Assembly: GCF_006094695.1 (NCBI RefSeq)
Contig: NZ_CP035103.1
Coordinates: forward strand, 1,674,001 to 1,738,000
Source: Kocuria rosea
Lineage (GTDB): Bacteria > Actinomycetota > Actinomycetes > Actinomycetales > Micrococcaceae
Length of the DNA: 64,000 bases
Direction of reading: 5' to 3'
Shown: in pieces, positions 11,294 to 20,009 of the stretch
How the letters are laid out: the number at the start of each line of letters is the position of its first letter
How positions within the stretch are numbered: the first letter of the stretch is position 1
Translations under genes and position numbers: made by a program
Notes under the pieces: model-generated
What the model was told of the DNA's origin: nothing
What the model saw: the letters and a program-made list of their open reading frames with translations, nothing else
Databases searched by the model: none

Positions 11294-12196
11294 ATGCCCA
11301 CCGTCCGCGCCGGCTACGGCGCCCCCGTGCACCCCGACCAGTTCCCGGACCCCGACGCCGCCGGGCTCGAGGCGGGCCTGGCCGGGGCGGCCGCGCTGCT
11401 GGACGGTCGGCGGACCGCCGTCCTGACGGGGGCGGGCATCAGCACGGAGTCCGGGATCCCGGACTACCGGGGCCCCGGCTCCACTCCCCGCACCCCCATG
11501 ACCTTCGACGAGTTCATGGGCAGCGCCGCCATGCGCAGCCACTACTGGGCGCGCAACCAGTACGGGTGGCGCCACCTGGCGCGGGCCCGGCCCAACGCCG
11601 GGCACGCGGCCCTGGCCCGGCTCGAGGAGACGGGGTCCGTCACGGGCGTGGTCACCCAGAACATCGACCGCCTGCACCAGGCCGCGGGGTCCCTCAACGT
11701 CGTGGACCTGCACGGGCGCTACACGCAGGTCGGGTGCATGCGCTGTGCCACCCGCATCCCCCGGGCGGTGCTCTCCGACCTGTTCGACGAGCTCAACCCC
11801 GGCTTCTACGACTCGATCTCCTCCCCGGACGACATCGACTTCGCCCCGGACGCGGACGCGGTGGTGCCGCGCACGGCCGGGTTCCGGGTGCCGGACTGCC
11901 CGGTCTGCGGCGGGGTCCTGAAGCCCGACGTCGTGTTCTTCGGGGAGAACGCGCCCCGGCACCGGGTGCTGCGCGCGCTGCGCATGGTCGACGCCGCCGA
12001 CGCCCTGCTGGTCGTGGGCTCGTCCCTGACCGTGAACTCGGGGCGCCGCTTCGTCCGGCACGCGGTGCGCGCCGACGTGCCCGTGGTGATCGTCAACCAC
12101 GGGCGCACCCGGGGGGACGCCGCGGCGCGGCTGAAGGTCGACGCGTCCGCGACCGCCTTCCTGGTGGGGCTCGAGCAGCGACTCGCCCGGCCGTAG
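11294..12196 (+). CDS. Sir2-family NAD-dependent protein deacylase (sirtuin)
   Basis: Uses NAD+ to remove acyl groups from lysines. It has 300 residues. The Rossmann NAD motif GAGISTESGIPD is at about residues 46-57, TQNIDRLHQAAGS follows, and the catalytic His is in VDLHGRY. Four zinc cysteines are visible as CMRC (about 147-150) and CPVC (about 202-205), and the FGENAP and GSSLTVNSG segments complete the fold. GAGCAGCG before the ATG at 11294 is a modest ribosome binding site. It lies 31 nt after the peroxiredoxin gene. The class (deacetylase versus other deacylase) and substrate are unknown; AceE or other acetyl-CoA enzymes are conceivable targets but that is speculation. Confidence 0.93.
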   Translation: MPTVRAGYGAPVHPDQFPDPDAAGLEAGLAGAAALLDGRRTAVLTGAGISTESGIPDYRGPGSTPRTPMTFDEFMGSAAMRSHYWARNQYGWRHLARARPNAGHAALARLEETGSVTGVVTQNIDRLHQAAGSLNVVDLHGRYTQVGCMRCATRIPRAVLSDLFDELNPGFYDSISSPDDIDFAPDADAVVPRTAGFRVPDCPVCGGVLKPDVVFFGENAPRHRVLRALRMVDAADALLVVGSSLTVNSGRRFVRHAVRADVPVVIVNHGRTRGDAAARLKVDASATAFLVGLEQRLARP

Positions 12197-12270
12197 GGCG
12201 GGCGGCGAATATGGCGAACGTCACGCCGGGCGGAGCCCGCACCCGGTCGGCACCGGTGCGCCCCGGCGGG

Positions 12271-12276
12271 TAGCCT
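12271..12276 (+). promoter_or_regulatory. Candidate -10 box of tRNA-Val
   Basis: TAGCCT, about 50 nt before the mature tRNA-Val 5' end, in a region with no gene. Confidence 0.45.
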
Positions 12277-12326
12277 GTTCGGGAACCGGGTGCCGGCGGT
12301 TGCGAAAACCGCCCACCCGGTTGTCA

Positions 12327-12402
12327 GGGTCTTTAGCTCAGCTGGTAGAGCGCCACGTTTACACCGTGGATGTCATCGGTTCGATCCCGGTAGGACCCAC
12401 CA
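12327..12402 (+). tRNA. tRNA-Val (anticodon TAC)
   Basis: Cloverleaf read directly: acceptor GGGTCTT paired with AGGACCC, D-arm GCTC..GAGC, anticodon stem CCACG/CGTGG around loop TTTACAC, T-arm with GGTTCGATCC. The 3' CCA is encoded. Confidence 0.97.
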
Positions 12403-12444
12403 CCAGCCGGTCGCGACGCCCGCGGGAGCCGGTGCGGAGCACGA

Positions 12445-12732
12445 CTAGCGGAAGTACACCTGCTTGGACCCGGCCCGGGTGCACAGGACCACGATGCTCC
12501 CCGTGCTGTCGGCCTTCCGGGCCTTCTTCACGTAGGAGGAGGCCTTGCCCCCGCACAGCTGGGCCGCCTTCTCGCTGGCCCGGGCGATCGTCGCCTCGTT
12601 GAGCACCTCCTTGGCGCCCACGACCACGTCGACCTTGCCGTCGGCGGCCGCCGCGGCAGGTGCGAACCCGGCGCCCGACCACAGGGCGGCGCAGGCCGCG
12701 GCCCCGATCATCGTCCTCTTCCACGCGTCCAT
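12445..12732 (-). CDS. Small secreted protein of unknown function
   Basis: A 95-residue protein with a clear Sec signal peptide: basic MDAWKR start, a hydrophobic stretch (MIGAAACAALWSGAGF) and an Ala-rich cleavage region ending around APAAAAADG (residues 24-32). The mature part of about 65 residues has two cysteines (AAQLCGG and IVVLCTR) that could form one disulfide, and many lysines. GGGGGG precedes the ATG at 12732. It lies between tRNA-Val and gnd, transcribed away from gnd, alone. I do not recognise the family; no catalytic motif is visible. Confidence 0.75.
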   Translation of the reverse strand: MDAWKRTMIGAAACAALWSGAGFAPAAAAADGKVDVVVGAKEVLNEATIARASEKAAQLCGGKASSYVKKARKADSTGSIVVLCTRAGSKQVYFR

Positions 12733-12938
12733 GCCAAGCCCCCCGGCTCTCGTGCTCCACCACCAATGTAGGAGCCCCGGCGGGGGGATTGGCGATTGTG
12801 ACGCAGGTTCTTCCGCGGACTTCTCCGCCGGGCCTCCGGTCCGGACTCCGCCCCGGCCCCCGCCTCGGCGATCGCGCCGTGACCCCGGCGGGCCGCGGCA
12901 ACAAGTGCGCACCGGACGGAGCGCCCTCCCGGAGTTTG

Positions 12939-12944
12939 TAGGCT
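12939..12944 (+). promoter_or_regulatory. -10 box of gnd, leaderless type
   Basis: TAGGCT with 6 nt to the ATG at 12951; no Shine-Dalgarno separate from it. Confidence 0.6.
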
Positions 12945-12950
12945 GGGGGC

Positions 12951-14408
12951 ATGGCAGCAGAACAGAAAGCTCAGATCGGGGTCACCGGCCTCGCGGTCAT
13001 GGGCGCGAACCTCGCCCGCAACTTCGCCCGGCACGGTTACACCGTCGCCCTCCACAACCGCTCCGTCGAGAAGACCGACGCCCTGCTCGACGCCCACGGC
13101 GACGAGGGGACGTTCATCCGCACGGAGACCCTCCAGGAACTCGTGGACGCCCTCGAGACCCCCCGCCGCATCCTCGTGATGGTCAAGGCCGGCGCCCCCG
13201 TGGACGCCGTCATCGAGCAGCTCGTGCCGCTGCTCGAGAAGGACGACATCATCATCGACGGCGGCAACTCCTACTTCCAGGACACCCGGCGCCGCGAGCG
13301 CGAGCTCGCCGAGAAGGGCCTGGACTTCGTGGGCATCGGCGTCTCGGGCGGTGAGGAGGGCGCCCTGCTCGGGCCCTCCATCATGCCCGGCGGACCCCGC
13401 AAGTCCTACGACTCCCTCGGCCCCCTCCTCGAGGACATCGCGGCCAAGGCGGAGGACGGCACGCCGTGCTGCGCCTGGATCGACACGGACGGCGCCGGCC
13501 ACTTCGTGAAGATGGTGCACAACGGCATCGAGTACGCCGACATGCAGGTCATCGGCGAGGCGCACGAGCTGCTGCGCTCCGTCGCCGGGCTCGAGCCGGC
13601 CGAGCAGGCCGACGTCTTCGAGCAGTGGAACCGCACCGAGCTGGCCTCCTACCTCATCGAGATCACCGCGCACGTGCTGCGCCAGGTCGACGCCCGCACG
13701 GACCAGCCCCTCATCGACGTGATCGTGGACGCCGCGGGGCAGAAGGGCACCGGCCGCTGGACCGTCCAGGAGGCCCTCGAGCTCGGCTCCCCGGTCACCG
13801 CGATCGCCGAGTCCGTCTTCGCCCGGGCGCTGTCCTCCGCCGAGCCGGAGATGCGCCTCGAGGCGCAGCGCGTGCTGCCCGCCGGCATCGGCGGCACCAC
13901 CGAGGACGTCGTGCACGACCCCGAGTTCGTGGAGGACGTGCGCAAGGCCCTCTACGCCTCGAAGCTGGTCAGCTACGCCCAGGGACTCGACATGCTCACC
14001 ATGGCCGGCCGGGAGTACGGCTGGGACCTGGACCTCGCGACCATCGCGGGCCTGTGGCGGGAGGGCTGCATCATCCGGGCGGAGCTGCTCGAGGTCATCA
14101 TGGAGGCGTACAAGGGGGACAAGCAGCCGCTGAACCTGCTCTTCGCCCCGGAGTTCGTCGCCGCCGTCGAGGAGGCCCTGCCGTCCTGGCGTCGCGTCGT
14201 GGCCCGGGCCGTGGAGCGCGGCATCCCCGCGCCGGTGTTCGCCACCACGCTGAACTACTACGACTCGCTGCGCCGGCCCCGGCTCAACGCGGCCCTGACG
14301 CAGGGGCTGCGCGACTTCTTCGGCGCCCACACCTACCGGCGCACCGACGACGCCGAGGGCACCTACCACACCCTGTGGAGCGGGGACCGCTCCGAGGTCG
14401 TCTCCTGA
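12951..14408 (+). CDS. gnd: 6-phosphogluconate dehydrogenase, decarboxylating
   Basis: Oxidises 6-phosphogluconate to ribulose 5-phosphate and CO2 with NADP+ in the oxidative pentose phosphate pathway. The 485 residues match the long, decarboxylating enzyme. The nucleotide motif GVTGLAVMGANLARN is at the N-terminus followed by HNRS, the pattern of NADP-dependent forms. Substrate and catalytic residues lie in GVSGGEEGALLGPSIMPGG, and in KMVHNGIEYADMQ (catalytic Lys/Asn). The C-terminal FxTY-type tail (FGAHTYRRTD) is present. The gene stands alone, with its own apparently leaderless promoter and a strong terminator downstream. Confidence 0.96.
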   Translation: MAAEQKAQIGVTGLAVMGANLARNFARHGYTVALHNRSVEKTDALLDAHGDEGTFIRTETLQELVDALETPRRILVMVKAGAPVDAVIEQLVPLLEKDDIIIDGGNSYFQDTRRRERELAEKGLDFVGIGVSGGEEGALLGPSIMPGGPRKSYDSLGPLLEDIAAKAEDGTPCCAWIDTDGAGHFVKMVHNGIEYADMQVIGEAHELLRSVAGLEPAEQADVFEQWNRTELASYLIEITAHVLRQVDARTDQPLIDVIVDAAGQKGTGRWTVQEALELGSPVTAIAESVFARALSSAEPEMRLEAQRVLPAGIGGTTEDVVHDPEFVEDVRKALYASKLVSYAQGLDMLTMAGREYGWDLDLATIAGLWREGCIIRAELLEVIMEAYKGDKQPLNLLFAPEFVAAVEEALPSWRRVVARAVERGIPAPVFATTLNYYDSLRRPRLNAALTQGLRDFFGAHTYRRTDDAEGTYHTLWSGDRSEVVS

Positions 14409-14424
14409 CCGGGACCCCGCACGA

Positions 14425-14471
14425 CGACGCCGGCCGGCCGTCCCCGTCCCGGGGGCGGCCGGCCGGCGTCG
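14425..14471. terminator. Bidirectional terminator, gnd / cysE
   Basis: Perfect 16-bp inverted repeat (14425-14440 / 14456-14471) between the convergent gnd and cysE genes; the 15-nt loop contains a further short C/G pairing. Confidence 0.8.
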
Positions 14472-14484
14472 CAGCGGGGCAGGG

Positions 14485-15069
14485 TCAGATCCACATCGCG
14501 GGGTCGATGTAGCTGGAGGGGTCCACGAGGGGCTGCTGCTTCTCGGGGGTGCGCGGGCGGACCTTGCCGGGGATCCCGGTCACGATCGAGTCCTCCGGCA
14601 CGTCCTTGACCACCACGGCGTTGGCGCCCACGGCGGAGTCGGCGCCGATCTCCACGGGGCCCAGGATCTTCGCCCCGGCGCCGATCACCACGCGGTCGCC
14701 CACGGTGGGGTGCCGCTTGACCTTCTCCAGGGAGCGCCCGCCCAGGGTCACCCCGTGGTAGATCATCACGTCCTCGCCGATCTCCGCGGTCTCCCCGATG
14801 ACCACGCCCATGCCGTGGTCGATGAAGAAGCGGCGCCCGATGGTCGCCCCCGGGTGGATCTCGACGCCCGTGAGGAAGCGGCCGAGCTGGGAGACCGTGC
14901 GGGCCAGCAGCCGCCGGTCGGGGTGCTGCCACAGCCGGTGGGACAGGCGGTGGACCCAGATGGCGTGCAGACCCGAGTAGTTGAGGGCGATCTCCACCCT
15001 GGACCGCGCGGCCGGGTCGTGCGTCCGGGCCGTCTGCAGGTCCTCGGCGAGTCTGCTCCAAATACTCAC
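14485..15069 (-). CDS. cysE: Serine O-acetyltransferase
   Basis: Acetylates L-serine with acetyl-CoA to O-acetylserine, the acceptor for sulfide in cysteine synthesis. It has 194 residues, the short actinobacterial/plant-like form without the extended N-terminal domain. Left-handed beta-helix hexapeptide repeats fill the C-terminal half ([44 protein letters not shown]), with the active-site His in FIDHGMG. The C-terminus ends in Met-Trp-Ile; the terminal Ile is typical of CysE tails that dock into CysK. GTG at 15069 follows AGAGGAAG by a short spacer. It follows cysK by about 158 nt, so the two probably form an operon. Confidence 0.95.
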   Translation of the reverse strand: MSIWSRLAEDLQTARTHDPAARSRVEIALNYSGLHAIWVHRLSHRLWQHPDRRLLARTVSQLGRFLTGVEIHPGATIGRRFFIDHGMGVVIGETAEIGEDVMIYHGVTLGGRSLEKVKRHPTVGDRVVIGAGAKILGPVEIGADSAVGANAVVVKDVPEDSIVTGIPGKVRPRTPEKQQPLVDPSSYIDPAMWI

Positions 15070-15227
15070 GGTCTTCCTCTGTTCTTCCGGGGGCGGGGGT
15101 CCTGGCCCGCCGGGACCGGCGGGACGTGCTGGGGCGCGGACGGGAACGACCCGCCCACCACCGGGAGCAACGTCACCGGCAGGCGGCGCTATTCCCGGCG
15201 GGGACGGGTCGTGGTCAGCGGCGCGGC

Positions 15228-16163
15228 TCAGCCCCGGATGTCCTCGTAGAGCAGGGTGGAGATGTAGCGCTCGCCGAAGTCGCACACGATGGCGACGATC
15301 AGCTTGTCCCGGTTCTCCTCCTTGGCCGCCTCCTGGAGGGCGGCCCACACGATGGCGCCCGAGGAGATCCCGCCGAGGATGCCCTCCTTGGTGCCGAGCT
15401 CGCGGGCGACCCGCACGGAGTCCTCGACCGTCACGTCGTAGACGTCGTCGTAGATCTCGCGGTCCAGGATGTCGGGGATGAAGTTCGCGCCGAGGCCCTG
15501 GATCTTGTGCGGACCGGCCTTGCCCTCGGTGAGCAGGGGGGAGTCGGCGGGCTCGACGACGACGAGGCGCACGTCCGGCTTCTGCTCGCGCAGGTAGCGG
15601 CCCGCGCCCGTGATGGTGCCTCCGGTGCCCACGCCGGAGATGAACACGTCGACCTGGCCGTCGGTGTCCTCCCAGATCTCCGGGCCCGTGGTCGCGTAGT
15701 GGATGGCCGGGTTGGCCTCGTTGGCGAACTGGCTGGCGAGGACCGCGTTGTCGGTGGTGTCGACGATCTCCTGGGCCTTCTCGACGGCGCCGCGCATGCC
15801 CTCCGCACCCGGGGTGAGCACGATCTGGGCGCCGTAGGCGCGGAGCATGACCCGGCGCTCCGTGGACATGGTCTCCGGCATGGTCAGGATGACCTTGTAG
15901 CCGCGGGCGGCGCCGACCATGGCCAGCGCGATGCCGGTGTTCCCGGAGGTGCCCTCGACGATCGTGCCGCCCGGCTTCAGCTGGCCGGACTTCTCGGCGG
16001 CGTCGATGATGGCCACGCCGATCCGGTCCTTGACGGAGTTCGCCGGGTTGTAGAACTCCAGCTTCACGGCGACGTTGCCGGGCAGGCCCTCGTCGAGCCG
16101 GTTGAGGTGGACGAGCGGGGTGCGGCCCACGATCTCGGTGACGTCGTTGTAGATCTTCGGCAT
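15228..16163 (-). CDS. cysK: Cysteine synthase A (O-acetylserine sulfhydrylase)
   Basis: PLP enzyme that replaces the acetyl group of O-acetylserine with sulfide, giving L-cysteine; 311 residues, standard length. The PLP lysine is in [11 protein letters not shown] (about residue 44), the phosphate/substrate loop is [12 protein letters not shown], and the [13 protein letters not shown] glycine loop binds the PLP phosphate. The ATG at 16163 has CGAGGT about 7 nt upstream. It is the first gene of the cysK-cysE pair, whose products form the cysteine synthase complex. A TAGGCT box at 16275-16280 may be its promoter. No cysteine or SAM riboswitch-like leader is recognisable. Confidence 0.95.
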   Translation of the reverse strand: MPKIYNDVTEIVGRTPLVHLNRLDEGLPGNVAVKLEFYNPANSVKDRIGVAIIDAAEKSGQLKPGGTIVEGTSGNTGIALAMVGAARGYKVILTMPETMSTERRVMLRAYGAQIVLTPGAEGMRGAVEKAQEIVDTTDNAVLASQFANEANPAIHYATTGPEIWEDTDGQVDVFISGVGTGGTITGAGRYLREQKPDVRLVVVEPADSPLLTEGKAGPHKIQGLGANFIPDILDREIYDDVYDVTVEDSVRVARELGTKEGILGGISSGAIVWAALQEAAKEENRDKLIVAIVCDFGERYISTLLYEDIRG

Positions 16164-16274
16164 GTGCGTACCTCGGTTTCTGCGTGGTCGGTTCTCTGTC
16201 GGATCTGGGTGCTGCTCGGGTCGTGCTGCGGCCGCCGGCGCTCTGGGGGGCCCGCGGCGGCGCGGTCCTAGCTC

Positions 16275-16280
16275 AGCCTA
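16275..16280 (-). promoter_or_regulatory. Candidate -10 box of cysK
   Basis: TAGGCT on the minus strand, giving a leader of about 105 nt before the cysK ATG; it lies just downstream of the msrA stop codon. Confidence 0.4.
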
Positions 16281-16300
16281 GCCACGCGCCGCAAGCGCTA

Positions 16301-16900
16301 CTACGCGGTAAGCCACGCGGAGTAACGTTTTCGGACCTTCGCCAGCTTGGGGTTGATGATCACCTGGCAGTAGCCGTTCCAGGGCTGCGCGGCGTAGAAG
16401 TCCTGGTGCTCGGGCTCCGCCTCCCAGAACGGGCCCAGCGGCTCCAGCGTCGTGACGATCGGCTGGTCCCACGCCGGCTGCGTCCGGCGGATCGACTGCT
16501 CGAACAGCTCCCGCTGGGCCTCGTCGGCCCAGAACATGGCGGACCGGTACTGGGTGCCCACGTCGTAGCCCTGCCGGTTGAGGGTGGTCGGGTCGTGACC
16601 GGTGAAGAACAGGTCCAGGACCACGTCCGCCGGCACCACCGACGGGTCGAAGGTCACGGCGACCGCCTCCGCGTGGCCGGTCGTGCCCGTGCACACCGCG
16701 TAGTAGTCGGCGCGCCCGGGGTCGCCGCCGGTGTAGCCGGAGACCACGGAGGTGACGCCCCGGGTGATCCGGTAGACCGCGTCGAGGCACCAGAAGCACC
16801 CGCCCGCGAGCACGAACGTCTCGGTCGCGGCGGGCTCCGCCGCAGCGGGGCGGGGATCGGGGGCGGGGCGTGCGTCGTCGTCGTGCGCGGAGTAGGCCAT
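16301..16900 (-). CDS. msrA: Peptide methionine sulfoxide reductase MsrA
   Basis: Reduces the S-epimer of methionine sulfoxide in proteins and free form. It has 199 residues. The catalytic cysteine is in GGCFWCLDAVYR (around residue 35), followed by the family segments VVSGYTGG, GHAEAV and TQYRSAMFW. The usual C-terminal resolving cysteines seem to be reduced: one Cys is visible in NGYCQV and no further Cys follows it. The ATG at 16900 is accepted although no clear Shine-Dalgarno precedes it. A 120-bp gap with a possible cysK promoter separates it from cysK on the same strand. Confidence 0.93.
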   Translation of the reverse strand: MAYSAHDDDARPAPDPRPAAAEPAATETFVLAGGCFWCLDAVYRITRGVTSVVSGYTGGDPGRADYYAVCTGTTGHAEAVAVTFDPSVVPADVVLDLFFTGHDPTTLNRQGYDVGTQYRSAMFWADEAQRELFEQSIRRTQPAWDQPIVTTLEPLGPFWEAEPEHQDFYAAQPWNGYCQVIINPKLAKVRKRYSAWLTA

Positions 16901-16991
16901 GACCCGTACAACACCGCACGGCCCGCATCATTCCCGCACCCGCCCCGGGCGTCTCCGCGCCCGCCTCGGCGGCCGGCGCGGAACGGGCTCC

Positions 16992-16997
16992 TAGACT
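16992..16997 (+). promoter_or_regulatory. -10 box of the Nif3-like gene, leaderless type
   Basis: TAGACT with 7 nt to the ATG at 17005. Confidence 0.6.
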
Positions 16998-17004
16998 GGG
17001 GCGC

Positions 17005-17964
17005 ATGAGCGAGCAGAGCACGTCCCCGCCCCGGCCCGCCCCCACCCTGTCGGAGGTGCTCGAGACCGTCGAGCAGCTGTGGCCGATGCACCTGCAGGAG
17101 CCCTGGGACGCCAGCGGGCTCGTCACCGGCCGCCCCGACCAGCCCGTGCGCCGGATCCTGTTCGCCGTGGACCCCGTGGCCGGGGTCGTCGCCGAGGCCG
17201 TGTCCACCGGCGCCGACCTGCTGGTCACCCACCACCCCCTGCTCCTGCGCGGCGTGACGTCCGTGGCCGCCGACGGCTTCAAGGGCGCCGTGGTGCACGA
17301 GCTCATCGAGCACCGGTGCGCCCTGCTCGCCTGCCACACCAACGCGGACTCCGCCCCGGACGGCGTCTCGGACGCCGTGGCACGGGCCGCCGGCCTCACG
17401 ACGACGACGCCCCTCGCGCCGCACCCCGCCGACCCGGCCGTGGGCATCGGGCGCGTCGGGGACCTGGCGCGGCCCGTGCGCCTGCGGGAGCTGGCCCGGC
17501 GCCTGGCCGACGCCGTGCCGCCCACCGCCCACGGGGTCCGGGTGGCCGGGGACCCCGACGCCCTCGTCCGGCGTGTGGCCGTGTGCGGGGGAGCCGGGGA
17601 CTCGCTCTTCGACGCGGTGCGGTCCTCCGGGGCCGACGTCTACGTGACCGCGGACCTGCGCCACCACCCGGCGTCCGAGGCGCGCGAGGCCGCACTGGGC
17701 CCCGGCGCCGGCGGCACCCCGTACCTCGTGGACCTCTCCCACTTCGCGAGCGAGTGGCTGTGGCTGCCCGTGGGCGCCGCCGCGCTGCGGGAGGCGCTCG
17801 CGGCGCGCGGCCACGACGTCCAGGTCGACGTCTCCGAGCGGTGCTCCGACCCGTGGGACTTCCGCCTCGACCACCCCGGCCACGACGGGTCCGACCCCGT
17901 CCGGTCCGGCCACGACCGTTCCGCCCCCGACCCCGCCGCACCGACCGCAGGAGGACCCGCATGA
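17005..17964 (+). CDS. Nif3-like dinuclear metal centre protein (YbgI/DUF34 family)
   Basis: A 319-residue member of the DUF34/Nif3 family, sometimes labelled GTP cyclohydrolase I type 2; the cellular role is not settled. Metal ligands expected for the family are visible: His-His in LLVTHHPLLLR (about residues 73-74), the ACHTNAD histidine, and the C-terminal DLSHFASEW histidine and glutamate. The last 30 residues are a Asp/His/Arg/Pro-rich low-complexity tail with repeated CCGACCACGA-like DNA. The stop codon overlaps the next ATG by ATGA, so it is translationally coupled to the zinc-ribbon protein, a pairing common in actinobacteria. Confidence 0.88.
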   Translation: MSEQSTSPPRPAPTLSEVLETVEQLWPMHLQEPWDASGLVTGRPDQPVRRILFAVDPVAGVVAEAVSTGADLLVTHHPLLLRGVTSVAADGFKGAVVHELIEHRCALLACHTNADSAPDGVSDAVARAAGLTTTTPLAPHPADPAVGIGRVGDLARPVRLRELARRLADAVPPTAHGVRVAGDPDALVRRVAVCGGAGDSLFDAVRSSGADVYVTADLRHHPASEAREAALGPGAGGTPYLVDLSHFASEWLWLPVGAAALREALAARGHDVQVDVSERCSDPWDFRLDHPGHDGSDPVRSGHDRSAPDPAAPTAGGPA

Positions 17965-18695
17965 GCACCGCCACGCCCGAGCAGCAACGAGCCCTGCTGG
18001 AGCTCGAGCGGGTGGACGCCCGGCTGCGCCGGATCGCCGCCCGGATCGCGGAGCTGCAGACCGACCCCGAGGTCGCCGCCGCGCTGCAGCTCCGGGCCCG
18101 GGCGATCGCCACCGCCAAGGAGCTCGGGGCCGCCGAGCAGGACGTCCGGGACCGGCTGGCCGCCGCCGAGCAGAAGGTCGCCCGTGTCCAGGCCTCGATC
18201 GAGAAGGACCGCCGGCGCCTCGAGCAGGGCGGCTCCGCCAAGGACCTCATGGGCCTGCAGCACGAGATCGACACCCGCACCCGGCAGCTGGCAGAGGCGG
18301 AGGAGGCGGAGCTGGAGGTCATGCAGGAGCTCGAGGACGCCGTGGCGCACCGGGCCCGGATCACGCCGCGGCTCAAGGAGGCCGACACGGAGGCCCGGCG
18401 CCGGGTCGAGGCCCGGGACGCGGAGGGCCGCGCTCTGACGGCCGAGCGGGACGAGCTGGCCCGCACGCGCCCCGCCGCCGCGGAGGGCGTGGGGCACCCC
18501 GGGCTGCTCGCACGGTACGAGAAGATCCGGACCGGGCGCGGCACCGACCGTCCGGCGGCCGCGGAGCTGCGGGGCACCGCGTGCGGGTCCTGCGGCACGG
18601 CGCTCAGCCCCACGGACGCCGCGACGTTCCGGGCTGCGGCCCCGGACGAGGTGCTCACGTGCCCCGAGTGCGGGGTTCTGCTCGTCCGCTCCTGA
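17961..18695 (+). CDS. Coiled-coil zinc-ribbon protein (C4-type, DUF164 family)
   Basis: A 244-residue protein: residues about 5-170 form a long coiled-coil hairpin rich in Glu, Arg, Ala and Leu, and the C-terminus is a C4 zinc ribbon with CGSC and CPEC (about residues 205-240). Homologues such as chlamydial CT398 interact with transcription or secretion components, but no biochemical role is established here. GGAGGA lies 6 nt before the ATG at 17961, inside the end of the Nif3-like gene, so the two genes form an operon. Soluble; no signal peptide. Confidence 0.88.
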   Translation: MSTATPEQQRALLELERVDARLRRIAARIAELQTDPEVAAALQLRARAIATAKELGAAEQDVRDRLAAAEQKVARVQASIEKDRRRLEQGGSAKDLMGLQHEIDTRTRQLAEAEEAELEVMQELEDAVAHRARITPRLKEADTEARRRVEARDAEGRALTAERDELARTRPAAAEGVGHPGLLARYEKIRTGRGTDRPAAAELRGTACGSCGTALSPTDAATFRAAAPDEVLTCPECGVLLVRS

Positions 18696-18742
18696 GGTTT
18701 CACGGTGCCGCTCGAGCCCGGAGCGCGCGGTGCGGGGGCGGG

Positions 18743-19138
18743 GGACAGGCCGGCCTGTAAGCCGGGTTCTGTGCGCACGGCCGGTCGCCCGTGCCGTGCC
18801 GGTGACCATCCATCTAGGCCCACCGTTGCCGGTGGGCTCGAGCGGCCTACCCGGGTGCTCGGGCGAGCAGCCCTCGGGTGCACCCTGTCTGGCCTTGCTC
18901 CGGATGGGGTTTACCGAGCCGCGCCGGTCACCCGGCGCGCTGGTGGTCTCTTACACCACCTTTTCACCCTGACCCGCCGCCCGGACGGACCGGGGACGGG
19001 CGGTCTGTTCTCTGTGGCACTTTCCTGCGGGTCTCCCCGAGTGGGCGTTGCCCACCATCCTGCTCTGCGGAGCCCGGACTTTCCTCGCGCCGCGACAGCC
19101 GGAGCTGCGCGGCCCGCGGTCACCCGGCCGACCTGTCC
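18743..19138 (-). ncRNA. rnpB: RNase P RNA (bacterial type A)
   Basis: Catalytic RNA of ribonuclease P, which trims tRNA 5' leaders. On the minus strand the universal GAGGAAAGTCCGGGCTCC element is present near the 5' end (about 19072-19092) and the ACAGAACCCGGCTTACAG element near the 3' end (about 18755-18775). The ends are set by the P1 helix: GGACAGG (19132-19138) pairs with CCTGTCC (18743-18749). The length of about 396 nt fits a GC-rich type A RNA. It lies opposite yaaA and the zinc-ribbon gene with no coding sequence of its own. Confidence 0.95.
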
Positions 19139-19191
19139 GAGGCCCATCCTACCCGCCGGTCCGGGGCGCCCGGACCGGCCCGCGGAGTCAC

Positions 19192-19197
19192 TAGACT
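19192..19197 (+). promoter_or_regulatory. -10 box of yaaA, leaderless type
   Basis: TAGACT with 7 nt to the GTG at 19205; rnpB starts divergently about 55 bp away. Confidence 0.6.
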
Positions 19198-19204
19198 GCT
19201 GCGA

Positions 19205-19978
19205 GTGCTGATCCTCCTCCCGCCCTCCGAGACCAAGACCGCCCCCGGCGCCGGCGCCCCCGTGGACCCCGCCGTCCTGTCCTTCCCCGAGCTCACGGCC
19301 GCCCGGGAGCAGGTGCTCGCCGAGCTGGCCGCGACGAGCGCCCGCGAGGACGCGCTCGAGGTGCTGGGCGTGGGGGAGCGGCTGCGCGGCGAGGTCGAGC
19401 GCAACACCCGGCTGGGCGCCGAGCCGGCCGCACCGGCCCTGAGCGTCTACACCGGGGTGCTCTACGACGCCCTCGACCCGGCCGGGATGACCGGGGCGCA
19501 GCGGGCCGCCGCGGCGGCCTCCCTCGTCGTCGTCTCGGCGCTGTGGGGCGCGGTGCGCCCCGACGACCGGATCCCGGCCTACCGCCTGTCCATGGGTGCC
19601 GAGCTGCCGGGGCTCGGCAGGCTCGCGGCGCACTGGAAGCACCACCTGCCCGCGGTGCTGGAGTCGGCGGCCGGGGACGGGCTCGTCGTGGACTGCCGGT
19701 CGGCCGCCTACGCGGCGGCGTGGCGCGGTCCCCGGGCCCGGACGGTGGGGGTGAAGGTGGTGCGGGAGCGGAGCGGGAGGCGCCAGGTCGTCTCGCACAT
19801 GGCCAAGCACACCCGCGGCCTGCTGGCCCGGCACCTCGTCGAGCGCGCCGCCTCCGGCGAACGCCTGGAGACGCCGCTGGACCTGCTCTCGGCGGCGCAG
19901 GAGCGCTGGCGGGCCGAGCTGACGGAGCCCACGGCTCGGTCGGCGGGCGAGCTCGTCGTCGTGCTGACGGAGGACTGA
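19205..19978 (+). CDS. yaaA: YaaA/DUF328-family peroxide stress protein
   Basis: A 257-residue member of the YaaA (UPF0246) family. In E. coli YaaA lowers free intracellular iron under peroxide stress and the fold binds DNA; transfer of that role to this protein is inference. Visible family features are the LLPPSETK N-terminus, YTGVLYDAL, SALWGAVRPDDRIPAYRLSMG and the C-terminal ...HMAKHTRGLLARHL block. GTG at 19205 is chosen because the family begins just before ILLPPSETK and a leaderless-type -10 box fits. It stands alone between rnpB and the convergent def gene. Confidence 0.88.
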   Translation: MLILLPPSETKTAPGAGAPVDPAVLSFPELTAAREQVLAELAATSAREDALEVLGVGERLRGEVERNTRLGAEPAAPALSVYTGVLYDALDPAGMTGAQRAAAAASLVVVSALWGAVRPDDRIPAYRLSMGAELPGLGRLAAHWKHHLPAVLESAAGDGLVVDCRSAAYAAAWRGPRARTVGVKVVRERSGRRQVVSHMAKHTRGLLARHLVERAASGERLETPLDLLSAAQERWRAELTEPTARSAGELVVVLTED

Positions 19979-20009
19979 GCGGGCGCGCCGGGGCCGGTGC
20001 GCGGACGGA

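Noticed and set aside
12708..14369. Long minus-strand open frame opposite gnd
   Set aside because: Shadow of the gnd gene with a Gly/Arg/Val/Leu-rich translation and no motif.
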